Below are positions 1 through 8,900 of a stretch of 64,000 nucleotides of DNA, piece by piece. The notes below the pieces were generated by a model. That model saw nothing but the letters and a program-made list of their open reading frames with translations, did not search any database and was not told the origin of the DNA. This DNA is from Ardenticatenia bacterium (lineage in GTDB: Bacteria > Chloroflexota > Anaerolineae > 4572-78 > NAK82). The stretch is from assembly GCA_003130875.1 (NCBI GenBank), contig QEXY01000123.1, positions 18,972 to 82,971 of the forward strand, in the 5' to 3' direction. Numbering within the stretch: the first letter of the stretch is position 1; every line of letters begins with the position of its first letter. Made by a program: the position numbers and the translations under genes.

Positions 1-1
1 T

Positions 2-169
2 GAGCAGATGCGTATCAGACGCCGTCAGCGTGCTGAGGAAAAGGCCCACCAAGCTCCGGTCAAGATGCTGTTCCCCCTGGTCTTCTTAATCTTCCCGGCC
101 ATTTATGTCGTACTGCTGGGGCCGGCGACATTGGTTGTTAAGGAGTCCGGATTGCTGGGCGGCATGTAA
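2..169 (+). CDS. tadC: TadC-like type II/Tad secretion inner-membrane protein, C-terminal end (partial)
   Basis: Only the last 55 codons are present; the frame is open from base 2 and ends in TAA. The visible part has a basic stretch (MRIRRRQRAEEKAHQ) followed by one hydrophobic segment (KMLFPLVFLIFPAIYVVLLGP), which is how TadC/GspF-family platform proteins end. In Tad systems this protein sits in the cytoplasmic membrane and couples the TadA ATPase to assembly of Flp pili. The Flp-type pilin about 1 kb downstream supports the call. The 105..305 ORF in the track is a shadow of this gene and the sequence after it. The N-terminal part cannot be judged. Confidence 0.72.
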   Translation, partial: EQMRIRRRQRAEEKAHQAPVKMLFPLVFLIFPAIYVVLLGPATLVVKESGLLGGM

Positions 170-431
170 TCCCACAAACTGGCTCAGTGTAACAAAGAAT
201 ACTGATATGACCAGGTCGCTGTTGGAGAGGACTCAGACTACGAACTGGTACAGAGGGCAGACTGATCCCAGTCTACGGGCGTTCGCGCTACATGGCGTTA
301 CATAGCGTGGATCGCTCCAGGGGGATGTTCGATCAAAGTAGCCGATGATCTATCCTCCAACCGGAAGATTGGGGACAGCGCACTCAAGGGCCGGAATGCT
401 AAAGTTCTGCTCGCGATAAGGAGGGGAAGCT
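170..431. other. Intergenic stretch, nothing recognised
   Basis: About 260 bases between tadC and the next gene. I see no convincing ORF, terminator or tRNA here. The end carries the ribosome binding site AAGGAGG (418-424) of the following GTG-started gene. Confidence 0.5.
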
Positions 432-983
432 GTGAACCGTGAATTCCATGTACACCAGATCACACGACGACAATTTTTAATAGGACAAGCAGTGCTACTG
501 CCATGGCTTGCCATCGGGTGGAGACAAAATGTTCCATCTGCCATGGCAAGGGAGATCTATTCCGCCGATCTACGCCACATGTATCCTCCTTCTGATGCAG
601 GACACTGGTATGCGCGTAGTGCACCGGTGGTCAACCTGGAAGAAACGCTCAAAAGGTTAGCGTTGTATAGCCCCCACTTGGCAGGATGGTTAGTCGAAAC
701 GCAAACTCTCATCAAGGCAGCTATTCAGACCCCGCAGATTGTGTGCCGTCAATTGCCTTATCGCAGCTCGGTGGGGCATTATCGCCAAGTATGTGCTGTG
801 CTGCATCCCACTGAGCCGTATCGGTATGTGACCGTGACTCTGAGCCTGGCCAACCTGCCGGGCGAGAAGGGAAGTGCTTATCACAAACTACTACGCGCTT
901 TTCCGGCACGGTTCGATTACTTTTGGAGGCAAGATGCTCAAGGGAAGTGGCAGCTCAAGCAGAGATGGATGTTGGTGGCATAA
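432..983 (+). CDS. Unrecognised 183-aa protein with Tat-like N-terminus
   Basis: I do not recognise the family. The GTG start is set by AAGGAGG seven bases upstream. Residues 11-29 read TRRQFLIGQAVLLPWLAIG, a twin-arginine-like motif followed by a hydrophobic stretch, so export or membrane anchoring by the Tat route is plausible; a tatA gene lies at 29.5 kb. The remaining ~140 residues look soluble and mixed alpha/beta, with a central HYRQVCAVLHPTEPYRYVTVTL strand-rich segment. That segment faintly resembles small BECR-type nuclease domains, but this is weak and not asserted. It lies between tadC and a pilin gene, so a link to the pilus is possible by position only. Confidence 0.6.
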   Translation: MNREFHVHQITRRQFLIGQAVLLPWLAIGWRQNVPSAMAREIYSADLRHMYPPSDAGHWYARSAPVVNLEETLKRLALYSPHLAGWLVETQTLIKAAIQTPQIVCRQLPYRSSVGHYRQVCAVLHPTEPYRYVTVTLSLANLPGEKGSAYHKLLRAFPARFDYFWRQDAQGKWQLKQRWMLVA

Positions 984-988
984 AAATA

Positions 989-1008
989 GGGCCAGCTCCC
1001 GCTGGCCC
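989..1008 (+). terminator. Possible transcription stop hairpin after the Tat-like gene
   Basis: Eight-pair perfect stem GGGCCAGC/GCTGGCCC with a 4-base loop, starting six bases after the stop codon. No T-run follows, so termination is uncertain. Confidence 0.4.
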
Positions 1009-1011
1009 GTT

Positions 1012-1077
1012 GAGCCCGGCCGGCCGCTACCTCGGCATCTCCGCTACGAGCATAGGAGCATTTCCTACGACGGGCTC
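1012..1077 (+). ncRNA. Structured leader upstream of the pilin gene
   Basis: The outer arms GAGCCCG (1012-1018) and CGGGCTC (1071-1077) pair perfectly and enclose an inner hairpin TAGGA/TCCTA (1053-1067). The element ends 49 bases before the pilin start and is followed by an AT-rich linker. It does not match the conserved bases I know for c-di-GMP-I riboswitches. It could be a riboswitch-like leader, a processing site or a terminator part. Confidence 0.35.
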
Positions 1078-1126
1078 ACTTTAATTTAATCACAATTTTC
1101 CTGATATGTCAAGAGGGAAATGCACT

Positions 1127-1489
1127 ATGAGACGACACATTCGCGCTCATTCAGGGGGCCAAGGCCTCGTTGAATATGCACTTATCCTCGCGTTCGTCGG
1201 GGTTGTGGTTCTCGGTACACTGGTGATCCTGGGGCCATCCATCGGGAACATTTTCAGCAATATACTCGCCGCTCTGCAAGGTTCAGGTGGCAATGCATCT
1301 GCCGCAGTCACCCCAACCCCTCAGAACTGTGATCCATGTTATCCGACATTATGTCTGCCGCCACCACCGCCTATGCCTACCCCTGATCTGGATTGTGCTG
1401 ATATTCCCTACCGCAACTTTGTGGTGGTGTGCAATCCGGATCCCTATCGTTTTGACGGGGGACACGACGGTTGGGGTTGCGAGCAGTAG
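1127..1489 (+). CDS. Flp/TadE-type pilin with Cys/Pro-rich tail
   Basis: Predicted subunit of a Tad/Flp pilus or related pseudopilus. Residues 10-35 (GGQGLVEYALILAFVGVVVLG) form the class III prepilin signature: Gly, then four residues, then Glu-Tyr, then one hydrophobic helix. Cleavage is expected after the Gly that precedes QGLVEY. I prefer the ATG at 1127 over the track start at 1106 because AAGAGGG lies nine bases before it. After the helix comes an unusual ~70-residue tail rich in Pro and Cys (CDPCYPTLCLPPPPPMPTP...), whereas Flp pilins are usually only 50-70 residues in total. The nearby tadC end fits. Confidence 0.75.
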   Translation: MRRHIRAHSGGQGLVEYALILAFVGVVVLGTLVILGPSIGNIFSNILAALQGSGGNASAAVTPTPQNCDPCYPTLCLPPPPPMPTPDLDCADIPYRNFVVVCNPDPYRFDGGHDGWGCEQ

Positions 1490-1599
1490 CCACCTACTCT
1501 GTGTACGGATATACGCCCCCTTTAGAACTTGGGGAGAAAGATTGGTGCATAGACGCAAGTCGTCGCCTTCCTGATTAAGCTTGGTATGTACGATTGTAA

Positions 1600-2340
1600 A
1601 TGTGGAGCTGGCGCACACTTCTCCATCAAGCCGGTCACGGGCTGCTGAATTTGGTATTCCCCCCGCATTGCGTCATTTGTCGATCCGCCGGTGCATGGCT
1701 GTGCGACGCATGTCTGGAACGATTCCCCCGCCTGGACCAGAGAGTGTGCCGACGATGTGGTTCTCCCCTTGTGGTCAAGAACGCCTCCCTGTGTGATTCA
1801 TGCACCCAGGATCCACCCGAAATTGACGGGGTGCGTTCGGCCGTGCTATTCGAAGGCGGGGCACGTCAGGCAGTGCACCAGCTCAAATATGCCGGTTATA
1901 CCGTTCTGGCGACGCCATTAGCCCAGCTAATGGCACAGTGTTGGCAAGCCGCACCTTTGCCAGTAGATGTCTGGACGGCGGTGCCGTTGCATGTTGCTCG
2001 TCAGCGCGAAAGAGGGTATAATCAATCATACCTACTGGGGCGCGAATTCGCTCGCCTGGTAGGTTTACTGGAAATGAGCGGGACGCTGCGACGCGTGCGT
2101 GCGACAAAGGCACAAGTCGGACTAGGTGCCGTGGAGCGACGTGCCAATGTGGCTGGGGCTTTCGCCTATGAGCCCCCACGTGGCAAGCAAGGAGTGCAAG
2201 GGCAACGTGTGCTCCTGATTGATGATGTATGCACCACCGTAGCCACCCTCGAAGCATGTGCGATTGCCTTGAAGAGAGCCGGCGCCATCAGCGTTTGGGG
2301 ATTCACCCTGGCACGCGCGGCGCCGGCATCTGATCTTTGA
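1600..2340 (+). CDS. comF: ComF-family phosphoribosyltransferase-like protein
   Basis: 246 aa, normal length for ComF/ComFC, which takes part in DNA uptake and handling of incoming single strands in competent bacteria. The N-terminus has zinc-ribbon cysteines (CVIC near residue 24, CDAC, CRRC, CDSC). The C-terminal half is a type I phosphoribosyltransferase fold with RERGYNQS near residue 139 and the PRPP loop VLLIDDVCTTVAT near 205-217. It is followed 68 bases later by hpf, the comFC-hpf order also seen in Bacillus. No strong ribosome binding site precedes ATG 1600, so the exact start is less certain than the frame. Confidence 0.88.
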   Translation: MWSWRTLLHQAGHGLLNLVFPPHCVICRSAGAWLCDACLERFPRLDQRVCRRCGSPLVVKNASLCDSCTQDPPEIDGVRSAVLFEGGARQAVHQLKYAGYTVLATPLAQLMAQCWQAAPLPVDVWTAVPLHVARQRERGYNQSYLLGREFARLVGLLEMSGTLRRVRATKAQVGLGAVERRANVAGAFAYEPPRGKQGVQGQRVLLIDDVCTTVATLEACAIALKRAGAISVWGFTLARAAPASDL

Positions 2341-2408
2341 CTGCCCCTATGAGATACAGGTGCAGTCAGTGAAACGAGCGATGACGAAATAAAAGGAGGG
2401 TTAGGGGT

Positions 2409-2984
2409 ATGGCGGTACCAGTTGTGCTTAAGAGCAGAAATATGGAGATTCCTGATGCCCTGCGCGCTTACATCGAGAAGCGTGCCAGCAAGTTGGATCG
2501 CTATCTGCCCGACATTACCGAAGTGCGCATCGATCTGTCGGTGCAGAAGACGCGCAGCAGTCAGGACCGTCAGGTCGCGCAGATGACGGTACGCAGCAAC
2601 GGAATTATCTTGCGCGCTGAGGAACGTGCCGATGAGATGTCCGTGGCGGTTGATGCGGTTCTCGAGAAGATGTATCGTCAGATTGCGCGCTACAAGGGCA
2701 AGCGTCTGAACCGCTGGCAGGGGCAAGGTCCAGGACGCGCCGATTCTGAGATGCCTCCACTGGCTGAGGAAGTGTTGGAAGAACTGGCCGAGGAGCAGGA
2801 ACGACGCATTGTGCGTGTCAAACGTTTCTTCGTATCACCCATGACCGAAGAGGAAGCCATCGAGCAGATGGAATTGCTAGGCCACGATTTCTTCATATTT
2901 TACAATCCCAACCATGGGATGCTCAAGGTCCTCTACCGCCGACGGGATGGCAACTACGGTCTGCTGGAACCCCAGCTGGGTTAG
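2409..2984 (+). CDS. hpf: Ribosome hibernation promoting factor, long form
   Basis: 191 aa, the long HPF type that pairs ribosomes into inactive 100S dimers in stationary or stressed cells. The N-terminal ~100 residues are the RaiA/HPF RNA-binding domain (SRNMEIPDALRAYIEKRASKLDRYLPDI). The C-terminal ~55 residues (RRIVRVKRFFVSPMTEEEAIEQMELLGHDFFIFYN) are the dimerisation domain found only in long HPF. A strong AGGAGGG precedes the ATG. A perfect 28-base palindrome with a T-run ends the transcript shortly after the stop. Confidence 0.95.
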   Translation: MAVPVVLKSRNMEIPDALRAYIEKRASKLDRYLPDITEVRIDLSVQKTRSSQDRQVAQMTVRSNGIILRAEERADEMSVAVDAVLEKMYRQIARYKGKRLNRWQGQGPGRADSEMPPLAEEVLEELAEEQERRIVRVKRFFVSPMTEEEAIEQMELLGHDFFIFYNPNHGMLKVLYRRRDGNYGLLEPQLG

Positions 2985-3014
2985 ACCATAGCGCTTCATC
3001 GTTAGGGTGAGCAT

Positions 3015-3049
3015 ATAAGGGCGCGTCGCGACGCGCCCTTATGTTTTTT
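3015..3049 (+). terminator. Intrinsic terminator after hpf
   Basis: Perfect palindrome ATAAGGGCGCGTCG/CGACGCGCCCTTAT (3015-3042) followed by GTTTTTT. It also overlaps the stop codon of the convergent 3039..3641 gene and may act in both directions. Confidence 0.9.
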
Positions 3050-3641
3050 GCCTGACCTTGTCATAATCGTCTGGCGTATCAATGTCGATCAGGATACCAG
3101 CATCAGACACTGGCACCCGCTCTGCCTCGGCAGCGTGTGCCTGCAGCACAACACGGCCACCCACATCACCGTGCAAAGCCCTCAGTTCTGGGAAGAGACG
3201 ACGGTCGAAGAGCACCGGGTTGCCGCGCTGACCGTGCCATTCAGGCCACACCAATGGCGCTCGTGTGGCACGGTAGCGTGCGATCAGCTGCTCGAGCGTG
3301 TCGCTCTGCACAGCAGGTTGATCGGCCAGCAGAAACAAGGCAGCATCGACGTGGGGTGGCAACGTCACCAGTGCCGCCTGCACTGAGGTGCTCTGTCCCT
3401 CCGCCCACGCCGGGTTGATCACCACTTGGACGGGTCGCTCGCCCAGCGCGACACGACACGCTTCCGCCTGTGCTCCCAGCACCACCACGACGGGTCTGGC
3501 AGAGGAAGCCAACGCTGTGTCCACCACCCGGGTCAACAACGTGCCGCCTTCCCAGGGCAACAATTGCTTCAACTTGCCGAAGCGCGTGGCACCACCAGCA
3601 GCAAGTACCACAGCAGCCACGAGCACTGACGCGTCATTCAT
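3039..3641 (-). CDS. MobA/MocA-like nucleotidyltransferase
   Basis: 200 aa, predicted to transfer a nucleotide to a molybdenum cofactor (MocA/MobA type) or a related acceptor. The N-terminus has the NTP-transferase loop LAAGGATRFGKLKQLLPW (residues 13-30). Further motifs are GQSTSVQAAL, DQPAVQ, GQRGNPVLF and IDIDTPDDY. It is the last gene of the minus-strand ABC operon and overlaps the upstream permease gene by eight bases (ATGAATGA), so translation is probably coupled. No molybdoenzyme gene lies in the window. The substrate could also be a sugar phosphate, though motif spacing favours MocA. Confidence 0.8.
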   Translation of the reverse strand: MNDASVLVAAVVLAAGGATRFGKLKQLLPWEGGTLLTRVVDTALASSARPVVVVLGAQAEACRVALGERPVQVVINPAWAEGQSTSVQAALVTLPPHVDAALFLLADQPAVQSDTLEQLIARYRATRAPLVWPEWHGQRGNPVLFDRRLFPELRALHGDVGGRVVLQAHAAEAERVPVSDAGILIDIDTPDDYDKVRQKT

Positions 3642-6246
3642 GCTGAATTGCCTCTACAATGCGCACGTGCGCCGCCTTCTGAGCAGGATAGAGCGCCGCC
3701 AGCTGCGAGACGATCAGGGCAATGGCCCAACCGACCCCTAAAGCTTGGGGCAGCAGGTGATAGCGGACAGTGTAGCCGCCAATCTCCTGTACACCCAGTA
3801 GGAAGACACGTGCCAAAAAGAGCCCAAAAAACATGCCGAACACTCCACCGATAATGCCCATAGCACCACTCTCTGCCAAGATCATGCGCGCTACCTGACC
3901 GCGTGTCATACCCAGGCTGCGTAATCCGCCGATTTCGCGCTGACGTTCGAAGACGTTCATCAACAAGGTGTTGACCACGCCTAATGCGGCAATGACCACC
4001 CCGGTCAGGCCCAGCACGTCAAACAAAGCGAATGCTTGGGCGGCCAAGCGAGTGACTTTGGCACGGAAGTCGGCCGCTGTTTCGACGGCGATGTGTCGGC
4101 TCTTGCCATAGTGATCTTCCAGACGCTTTGCCTCCACACGTGGATCGTATCCCGGCTTAAGGCGGACGATAAACTGATCCACAGTGCGCTCTCCGAAGTA
4201 ACGTGCTAGGTCGGCACGACTGCCCGTCACTACATAACCCTGGCTGGAGAAATCGACTACCACACCCACTACTTGGAATTGTACCACTCCACGACGTGTC
4301 TCAAGAGCTAAGGTATCCCCCGTTTGAAGCGCGTATCGGTCAGCCACGGTCACCGAGATAAGCAGCCGTCCCCCTTGAGCGAGCTCCTTTAATGCCTGTG
4401 CGGTATCCTGGCTTGAATCCTCGAAGACAAAGGAAGCGATGCGGCCATATGTCTGTGGATCAATACCAACAAACAGGATGGTGTTCGAGAAACTATCGGA
4501 GTTTCCCTGACGTGCTCGTTGCACTTGCTGGTATGTGATCGGACTGACCTCCGCCACAGCCGGATCGGACAGCAGGCGCGTGCCAAACTCTTCGCGCATC
4601 GGCAACGGAGAACGCACATAGAGGTCACCGCCAATGGCGGTTTGCACCCAATGGTTGATGTCCAGCTCAAAGCTGTGGGTCATCGTTTGAATGCCGATGA
4701 TCATCGCAATACCGACCATCAGGGTGCCCACGGTGAGTGCAGTGCGCGCCCAAGCGCGTCGCATATTGGCGGCACCCAGCTGACCTGCACCGCCATAAAG
4801 GATACGCATAGCCGGACGTAATGTGCGTTCAGCAGGCCCTATGGTGATCGGCACCACCAGCGTCGCGCCCAGCAACAGAACAAATACACTGACCATGCCG
4901 ATGGGCACCTGCACCTCAGGACGGAAAGGGATACGATAAAGTGCCAGATAGGCAAGCAGAATGAGCAAGCAGCCCCATAGCCAGCCAGTGCGGCCCAACG
5001 GTGCACCGAGTGGTCGCGCATAGCTGCGCAATGCTTCCAGCGGCGATATGCTGCGTGCACGCCAGGCAGGCAACAATGCCGAAATCAACGTCACTCCCAA
5101 ACCGGTCAACAGCGACCAGACAACCCCATCTAAAGGGATACGCAATGCTCTGATTTCGGTGTTGGTGACCGTTGCCACGGAGCGGCTCAGGCCCTGTGCT
5201 AAGAGGATGCCAAATCCGGTGCCTGCGAGCGATCCCAGGATGCCTAACACCGCTGCTTCGATCAGCACCAGCATCACGATCTGCCTCTGCGTCGCACCCA
5301 CTAGACGTAGCATGCCAATGGCGCGCGTGCGCTCGACGATGGTCATCGTGAATGTGTTGTAGATGAGAAAGGCACCTACGAACAAAGCGACCGCGCTGAA
5401 GAAGCTCAGACCAGTCTGATACGAGGCTAACATACGGGCGACGATCTGCCCCCGTGCCGCTGGATATAGCACTTGATAGCCATGGCCTAGCGCACTCGCC
5501 AGATCCTCCTTTAGCGCCTCCAGCTTCCGCGGAGATGCCGCGATATCCGGATTGGCCAGCACGTCGATCTGGGTCAGTTCGCCGTGCATATCCAGCAAGG
5601 ACTGAGCCGTCTTGAGGGGCATAATCGCTACCGCGCCATTGTTCTGCAGCCCTGGACCGGACTTAGCAATCAACCCAACCACGCGCAGCTTTTCCTGACC
5701 TGTTGCCGATAGCACTGCAATGTCCTTGCCGAGTGACAATTTCTTATCTTCGGCGTACTCATCGACCAGCAAGACAGAATAAGAGTCGATCTCGGCAGGC
5801 AAGAATCTACCCGCCACCAATTCATAGTCGCGCACCTGGCGATCGTGAGCAGGATCGATGCCAAAGATGAGCAGGTCATTGGCCGTGTGTGTGCCCCCCA
5901 CGCTGACCTCCAGTCCCCATTTATCCGCTTCAGAGGCCAACAGAGTGCGACCACTCACCACAGGCAGGGCAAGCTGTACCCCAGGCAGACGCCGTATTCG
6001 TGAGAGTATCTCGTCGGTGAACGGTTCACCGATCACTCCGCTGTTGGTGATCATCAAATCGGCGCGTCCAGCAGCTTCGTCGAAGATGTGATGGATCGAA
6101 GCCAGTGTACCATCATTGATGATGGACACAGCCAGCACAACTGCGACGCCTAACATAATCCCCAGCGCAGTGAGCGAAGTGCGAACAGGACGGCTGCTCA
6201 GATTGCGCAATGCGAGGGCATGGAAGGAGGAGAGCGTACTGGCCAT
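3634..6246 (-). CDS. ABC transporter permease, FtsX/MacB family
   Basis: 870 aa with two FtsX-type halves. Each half has an N-terminal helix, an extracytoplasmic region and three C-terminal helices. The first half starts LRNLSSRPVRTSLTALGIMLGVAVV; its terminal helices begin near residue 285 (FFSAVALFVGAFLIYNTF). The second half starts near residue 500 (MRRAWARTALTVGTLMVG) and ends with ALGVVNTLLMNVFERQREIGGLRSLGMTRGQV. Such permeases use ATP binding mechanically to move lipoproteins, lipids or peptides, or to extrude substrates. The partner ATPase is encoded directly upstream, 16 bases away. Confidence 0.9.
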   Translation of the reverse strand: MASTLSSFHALALRNLSSRPVRTSLTALGIMLGVAVVLAVSIINDGTLASIHHIFDEAAGRADLMITNSGVIGEPFTDEILSRIRRLPGVQLALPVVSGRTLLASEADKWGLEVSVGGTHTANDLLIFGIDPAHDRQVRDYELVAGRFLPAEIDSYSVLLVDEYAEDKKLSLGKDIAVLSATGQEKLRVVGLIAKSGPGLQNNGAVAIMPLKTAQSLLDMHGELTQIDVLANPDIAASPRKLEALKEDLASALGHGYQVLYPAARGQIVARMLASYQTGLSFFSAVALFVGAFLIYNTFTMTIVERTRAIGMLRLVGATQRQIVMLVLIEAAVLGILGSLAGTGFGILLAQGLSRSVATVTNTEIRALRIPLDGVVWSLLTGLGVTLISALLPAWRARSISPLEALRSYARPLGAPLGRTGWLWGCLLILLAYLALYRIPFRPEVQVPIGMVSVFVLLLGATLVVPITIGPAERTLRPAMRILYGGAGQLGAANMRRAWARTALTVGTLMVGIAMIIGIQTMTHSFELDINHWVQTAIGGDLYVRSPLPMREEFGTRLLSDPAVAEVSPITYQQVQRARQGNSDSFSNTILFVGIDPQTYGRIASFVFEDSSQDTAQALKELAQGGRLLISVTVADRYALQTGDTLALETRRGVVQFQVVGVVVDFSSQGYVVTGSRADLARYFGERTVDQFIVRLKPGYDPRVEAKRLEDHYGKSRHIAVETAADFRAKVTRLAAQAFALFDVLGLTGVVIAALGVVNTLLMNVFERQREIGGLRSLGMTRGQVARMILAESGAMGIIGGVFGMFFGLFLARVFLLGVQEIGGYTVRYHLLPQALGVGWAIALIVSQLAALYPAQKAAHVRIVEAIQHE

Positions 6247-6262
6247 AGGCTATACTGGGTGC

Positions 6263-7042
6263 TCAGGGATGTTGCGGCTCAGGTGCAAGCACCGCACGTT
6301 CTTCTGACTCACGTAGATAGCGCTGGATAGCGCGAATGTCTGCACTGCGGTCACCCGTGGTGCGCAGCTGTCCCACCACTCGACCGTCCATCAGGAACAC
6401 CACCCGGTCGGCGAAGCTGGCTGCACGCGCATCGTGTGTCACCATCACAATGGTCTGGTGTAGCTCATCGCACGATCGACGTAACAAGCGCAAAATCTCC
6501 TCACCCGTTTTGCTGTCCAGGTTACCAGTTGGCTCGTCGGCCAACACGATGGCCGGATTGGTGACAAGTGCGCGCGCGATGGCAACACGCTGTTGTTCAC
6601 CTCCAGACAGCTGGTCAGGCTTATGATGACGTCTGTCCGCCAGGCCAACCAATTGTAACAAGTGGTCAATGTGTTCTCGATGCGCATTGAGATTTTGACC
6701 ATCGATCAGCAGGGGCAGGGCAACATTCTCCTCGGCGGTGAGCATCGGCAGTAGGTTGAAGAACTGAAAGATAAAACCAATGTTGCGTCGTCGTACCAAC
6801 GTCACTTGGTTGTCATTCAGTTGGGTCAGCCGATGGCCTGCTAGGGTGATTTCACCATCACTAACGCTGTCCAAGCCGCCCAGCAGGTGCAACAGTGTGC
6901 TCTTACCGCTGCCCGATGGACCCATGATGGCGACGAATTCTCCCTTGGCCACGGTGAAATCCACCCCGCTGAGGGCGTGCACCGTGACCTCGCCCATGCG
7001 GTACTGCTTGGTCACCCGACGTGCTTCCAGGATGGTCATCAT
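6263..7042 (-). CDS. ABC transporter ATP-binding protein, LolD/MacB type
   Basis: 259 aa nucleotide-binding subunit paired with the FtsX-type permease downstream. Walker A is GPSGSGKST (near residue 42), the Q-loop is FQFFNLLPMLTAEENV, the signature is LSGGEQQRVAIARAL, Walker B is IVLADEPTGNLDS and the switch His is in VTHD. The EPTGNLDSKTGEE stretch is typical of the MacB/LolD/FtsE subgroup. Its ATG overlaps the stop of the upstream exporter gene by four bases (ATGA). Confidence 0.94.
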   Translation of the reverse strand: MMTILEARRVTKQYRMGEVTVHALSGVDFTVAKGEFVAIMGPSGSGKSTLLHLLGGLDSVSDGEITLAGHRLTQLNDNQVTLVRRRNIGFIFQFFNLLPMLTAEENVALPLLIDGQNLNAHREHIDHLLQLVGLADRRHHKPDQLSGGEQQRVAIARALVTNPAIVLADEPTGNLDSKTGEEILRLLRRSCDELHQTIVMVTHDARAASFADRVVFLMDGRVVGQLRTTGDRSADIRAIQRYLRESEERAVLAPEPQHP

Positions 7043-8883
7043 ATGCTTGTTGCGCTTGCGTGCACTTTGACAGGCGCCAGGTCACGGAACTGGCGCGCAT
7101 ACAACTGGGCGTAGAGACCACCGCGCGCCAACAGTTCGTCGTGACGCCCATGTTCCACGATGCGTCCGGCATCGAGCACATAAATGCGGTCCGCGTTGCG
7201 CACTGTGCTCAGTCGATGAGCGACCACAAAGCTGGTGCGTCCGCGGAAGAGGATTTCCAGCGCTTGTTGGATGGCACGCTCGGTACGAGTGTCGATGCTG
7301 GCAGTCGCCTCATCGAGGATGAGAATGCGTGGATCAGCCAGTACAGCGCGTGTTAGTGCGATCAGCTGGCGCTGTCCCTGGCTGAGTGTCCCACCTCGCT
7401 CGCCGATCTCAGTCTGATAGCCTGCCGGCAGGCGCATGATAAACTCATGGGCACCGATCAATTGGGCTGCAGCAATCACCTCCTCGTCACTGGCATCCAG
7501 CCGGCCGTAGCGGATGTTGTCAGCTACTGTTCCAGAGAAGAGAAAGCTATCCTGCGGCACGATGCCCAGCTGGCGCCGCAAGCTGGCAACGGTCACCTTG
7601 CGAATGTCCAGTCCGTCGATCAAAATACGCCCGGCGGTGACGTCGTAGAAACGTGCCACCAGGTTGACCAGCGTGGTCTTGCCCGCACCAGTTGCTCCGA
7701 CGATGGCGACCGTCTCGCCTGGACGTGCGATCAGGTTAATGTCGCGCAAGACCGGTTCGCGCTCGCGACCATCCTGGGGTGCGGTATCGTAAGCGAAGTC
7801 CACATGCTCGAACACCACCTCACCTCGGATGGGTGGCATGGGGACGGCGTCAGGCGCGTCGACCAGCTCGGGTGGCTCGTCGAGCAGGTCAAAAACGCGT
7901 TCACTGGCGGCCAGTGCCGCCTGCAGCAATGCATACACTGTGCTAATCTGCTGTACCGGGTGGAAGAAGAGCTGCACGTAGCGCAGGAACGAGATCACAA
8001 TGCCAACGCTGGTGGCACCCGAGATGACTAACGTGCCGCCCATACCGGTGACAATGGCGACAGCGATAGAACTCAGCACATCCATCGCCGGCGCGAAAGC
8101 CGCGGTGATTCCCACAGCACTGACATTAGCATCGCGGTTGGCGGCATTGATTTCGGCGAAGCGTTGGCGATTGATCTCCTCACGGCCATAGGCTTGTGCC
8201 ACACGCACTGCGGCGATATTCTCCTCCAATTCGGCGCTCACATCGCCAATGGTGGTGCGTGCCTTACGAAAGGCGGAGCGAGCGCGTCGCGCCAACCCAT
8301 TGATGATGAGCAACATCGCTGGGATGACCGTGAAGCTCGCCAGTGCCAGTTGCCAGTTGAGCATCAGCATGGCAATCACGATGGCCAGCATCTGCAACAA
8401 CCCGCCCACCATTTGCGCCAGACCGTTGGTGAGCAGCTGGTTCAGCACATCGACGTCGTTGGTGAGGCGGCTCATCAAGTCGCCGGCGTCGTGCCGATCG
8501 AAGTAGCGCAGTCCCAACGTCTGGATCTTGGCGCAAATCTGCTCCCGCATGTGCGCTAGGACGTGTTGTCCTGTCCAGCCCATGACGTACATCTGTCCGC
8601 TCATGCTCCCCATGCCGACCAGGTAAGTGACCAGCAACAGCAACACAATGCGCACCAAGCCAGCGCGGTCACCGGCAGCGATGAACTCGTCGATGGCGCG
8701 CCCGATCAGGTAGGGCGCCAACGAAAAAGTGACCGCGTTGGTTATCACCAGCACACAGGCCAGTACCAACTGTGGCCAATAAGGCGTGAGAAAACGCATC
8801 AGGCGCAGTGCCACCGCGCGCTGGTCAGCCGCGCGTTCTTCTTCGATTTCTACTAATCGTCGAAAGCCACCTCTGGGTCCCAT
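7039..8883 (-). CDS. ABC exporter half-transporter (canonical catalytic residues, LSQGQ signature)
   Basis: 614 aa with a six-helix membrane domain (residues ~25-320) fused to an ATPase domain. It has Walker A GATGAGKTT, Walker B ILILDEATASIDTRTE with the catalytic Glu, and switch His in VVAHRLST. The signature reads LSQGQ rather than LSGGQ. It probably forms a heterodimer with the protein encoded directly upstream, which has a normal signature but degenerate Walker B and switch residues. Such heterodimers export drugs, lipids or peptides; the cargo is unknown. ATG 8883 starts 17 bases after the upstream stop. Confidence 0.92.
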   Translation of the reverse strand: MGPRGGFRRLVEIEEERAADQRAVALRLMRFLTPYWPQLVLACVLVITNAVTFSLAPYLIGRAIDEFIAAGDRAGLVRIVLLLLVTYLVGMGSMSGQMYVMGWTGQHVLAHMREQICAKIQTLGLRYFDRHDAGDLMSRLTNDVDVLNQLLTNGLAQMVGGLLQMLAIVIAMLMLNWQLALASFTVIPAMLLIINGLARRARSAFRKARTTIGDVSAELEENIAAVRVAQAYGREEINRQRFAEINAANRDANVSAVGITAAFAPAMDVLSSIAVAIVTGMGGTLVISGATSVGIVISFLRYVQLFFHPVQQISTVYALLQAALAASERVFDLLDEPPELVDAPDAVPMPPIRGEVVFEHVDFAYDTAPQDGREREPVLRDINLIARPGETVAIVGATGAGKTTLVNLVARFYDVTAGRILIDGLDIRKVTVASLRRQLGIVPQDSFLFSGTVADNIRYGRLDASDEEVIAAAQLIGAHEFIMRLPAGYQTEIGERGGTLSQGQRQLIALTRAVLADPRILILDEATASIDTRTERAIQQALEILFRGRTSFVVAHRLSTVRNADRIYVLDAGRIVEHGRHDELLARGGLYAQLYARQFRDLAPVKVHASATSI

Positions 8884-8900
8884 AGTCCTCTACCTTGACC

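Noticed and set aside
105-305. 66-aa ORF MSYCWGRRHW...
   Set aside because: It overlaps the end of tadC in another frame and has no ribosome binding site or recognisable content.
1012-1077. c-di-GMP-I riboswitch before the pilin gene
   Set aside because: The expected conserved bases around the ligand pocket are not present; only generic stems are visible.
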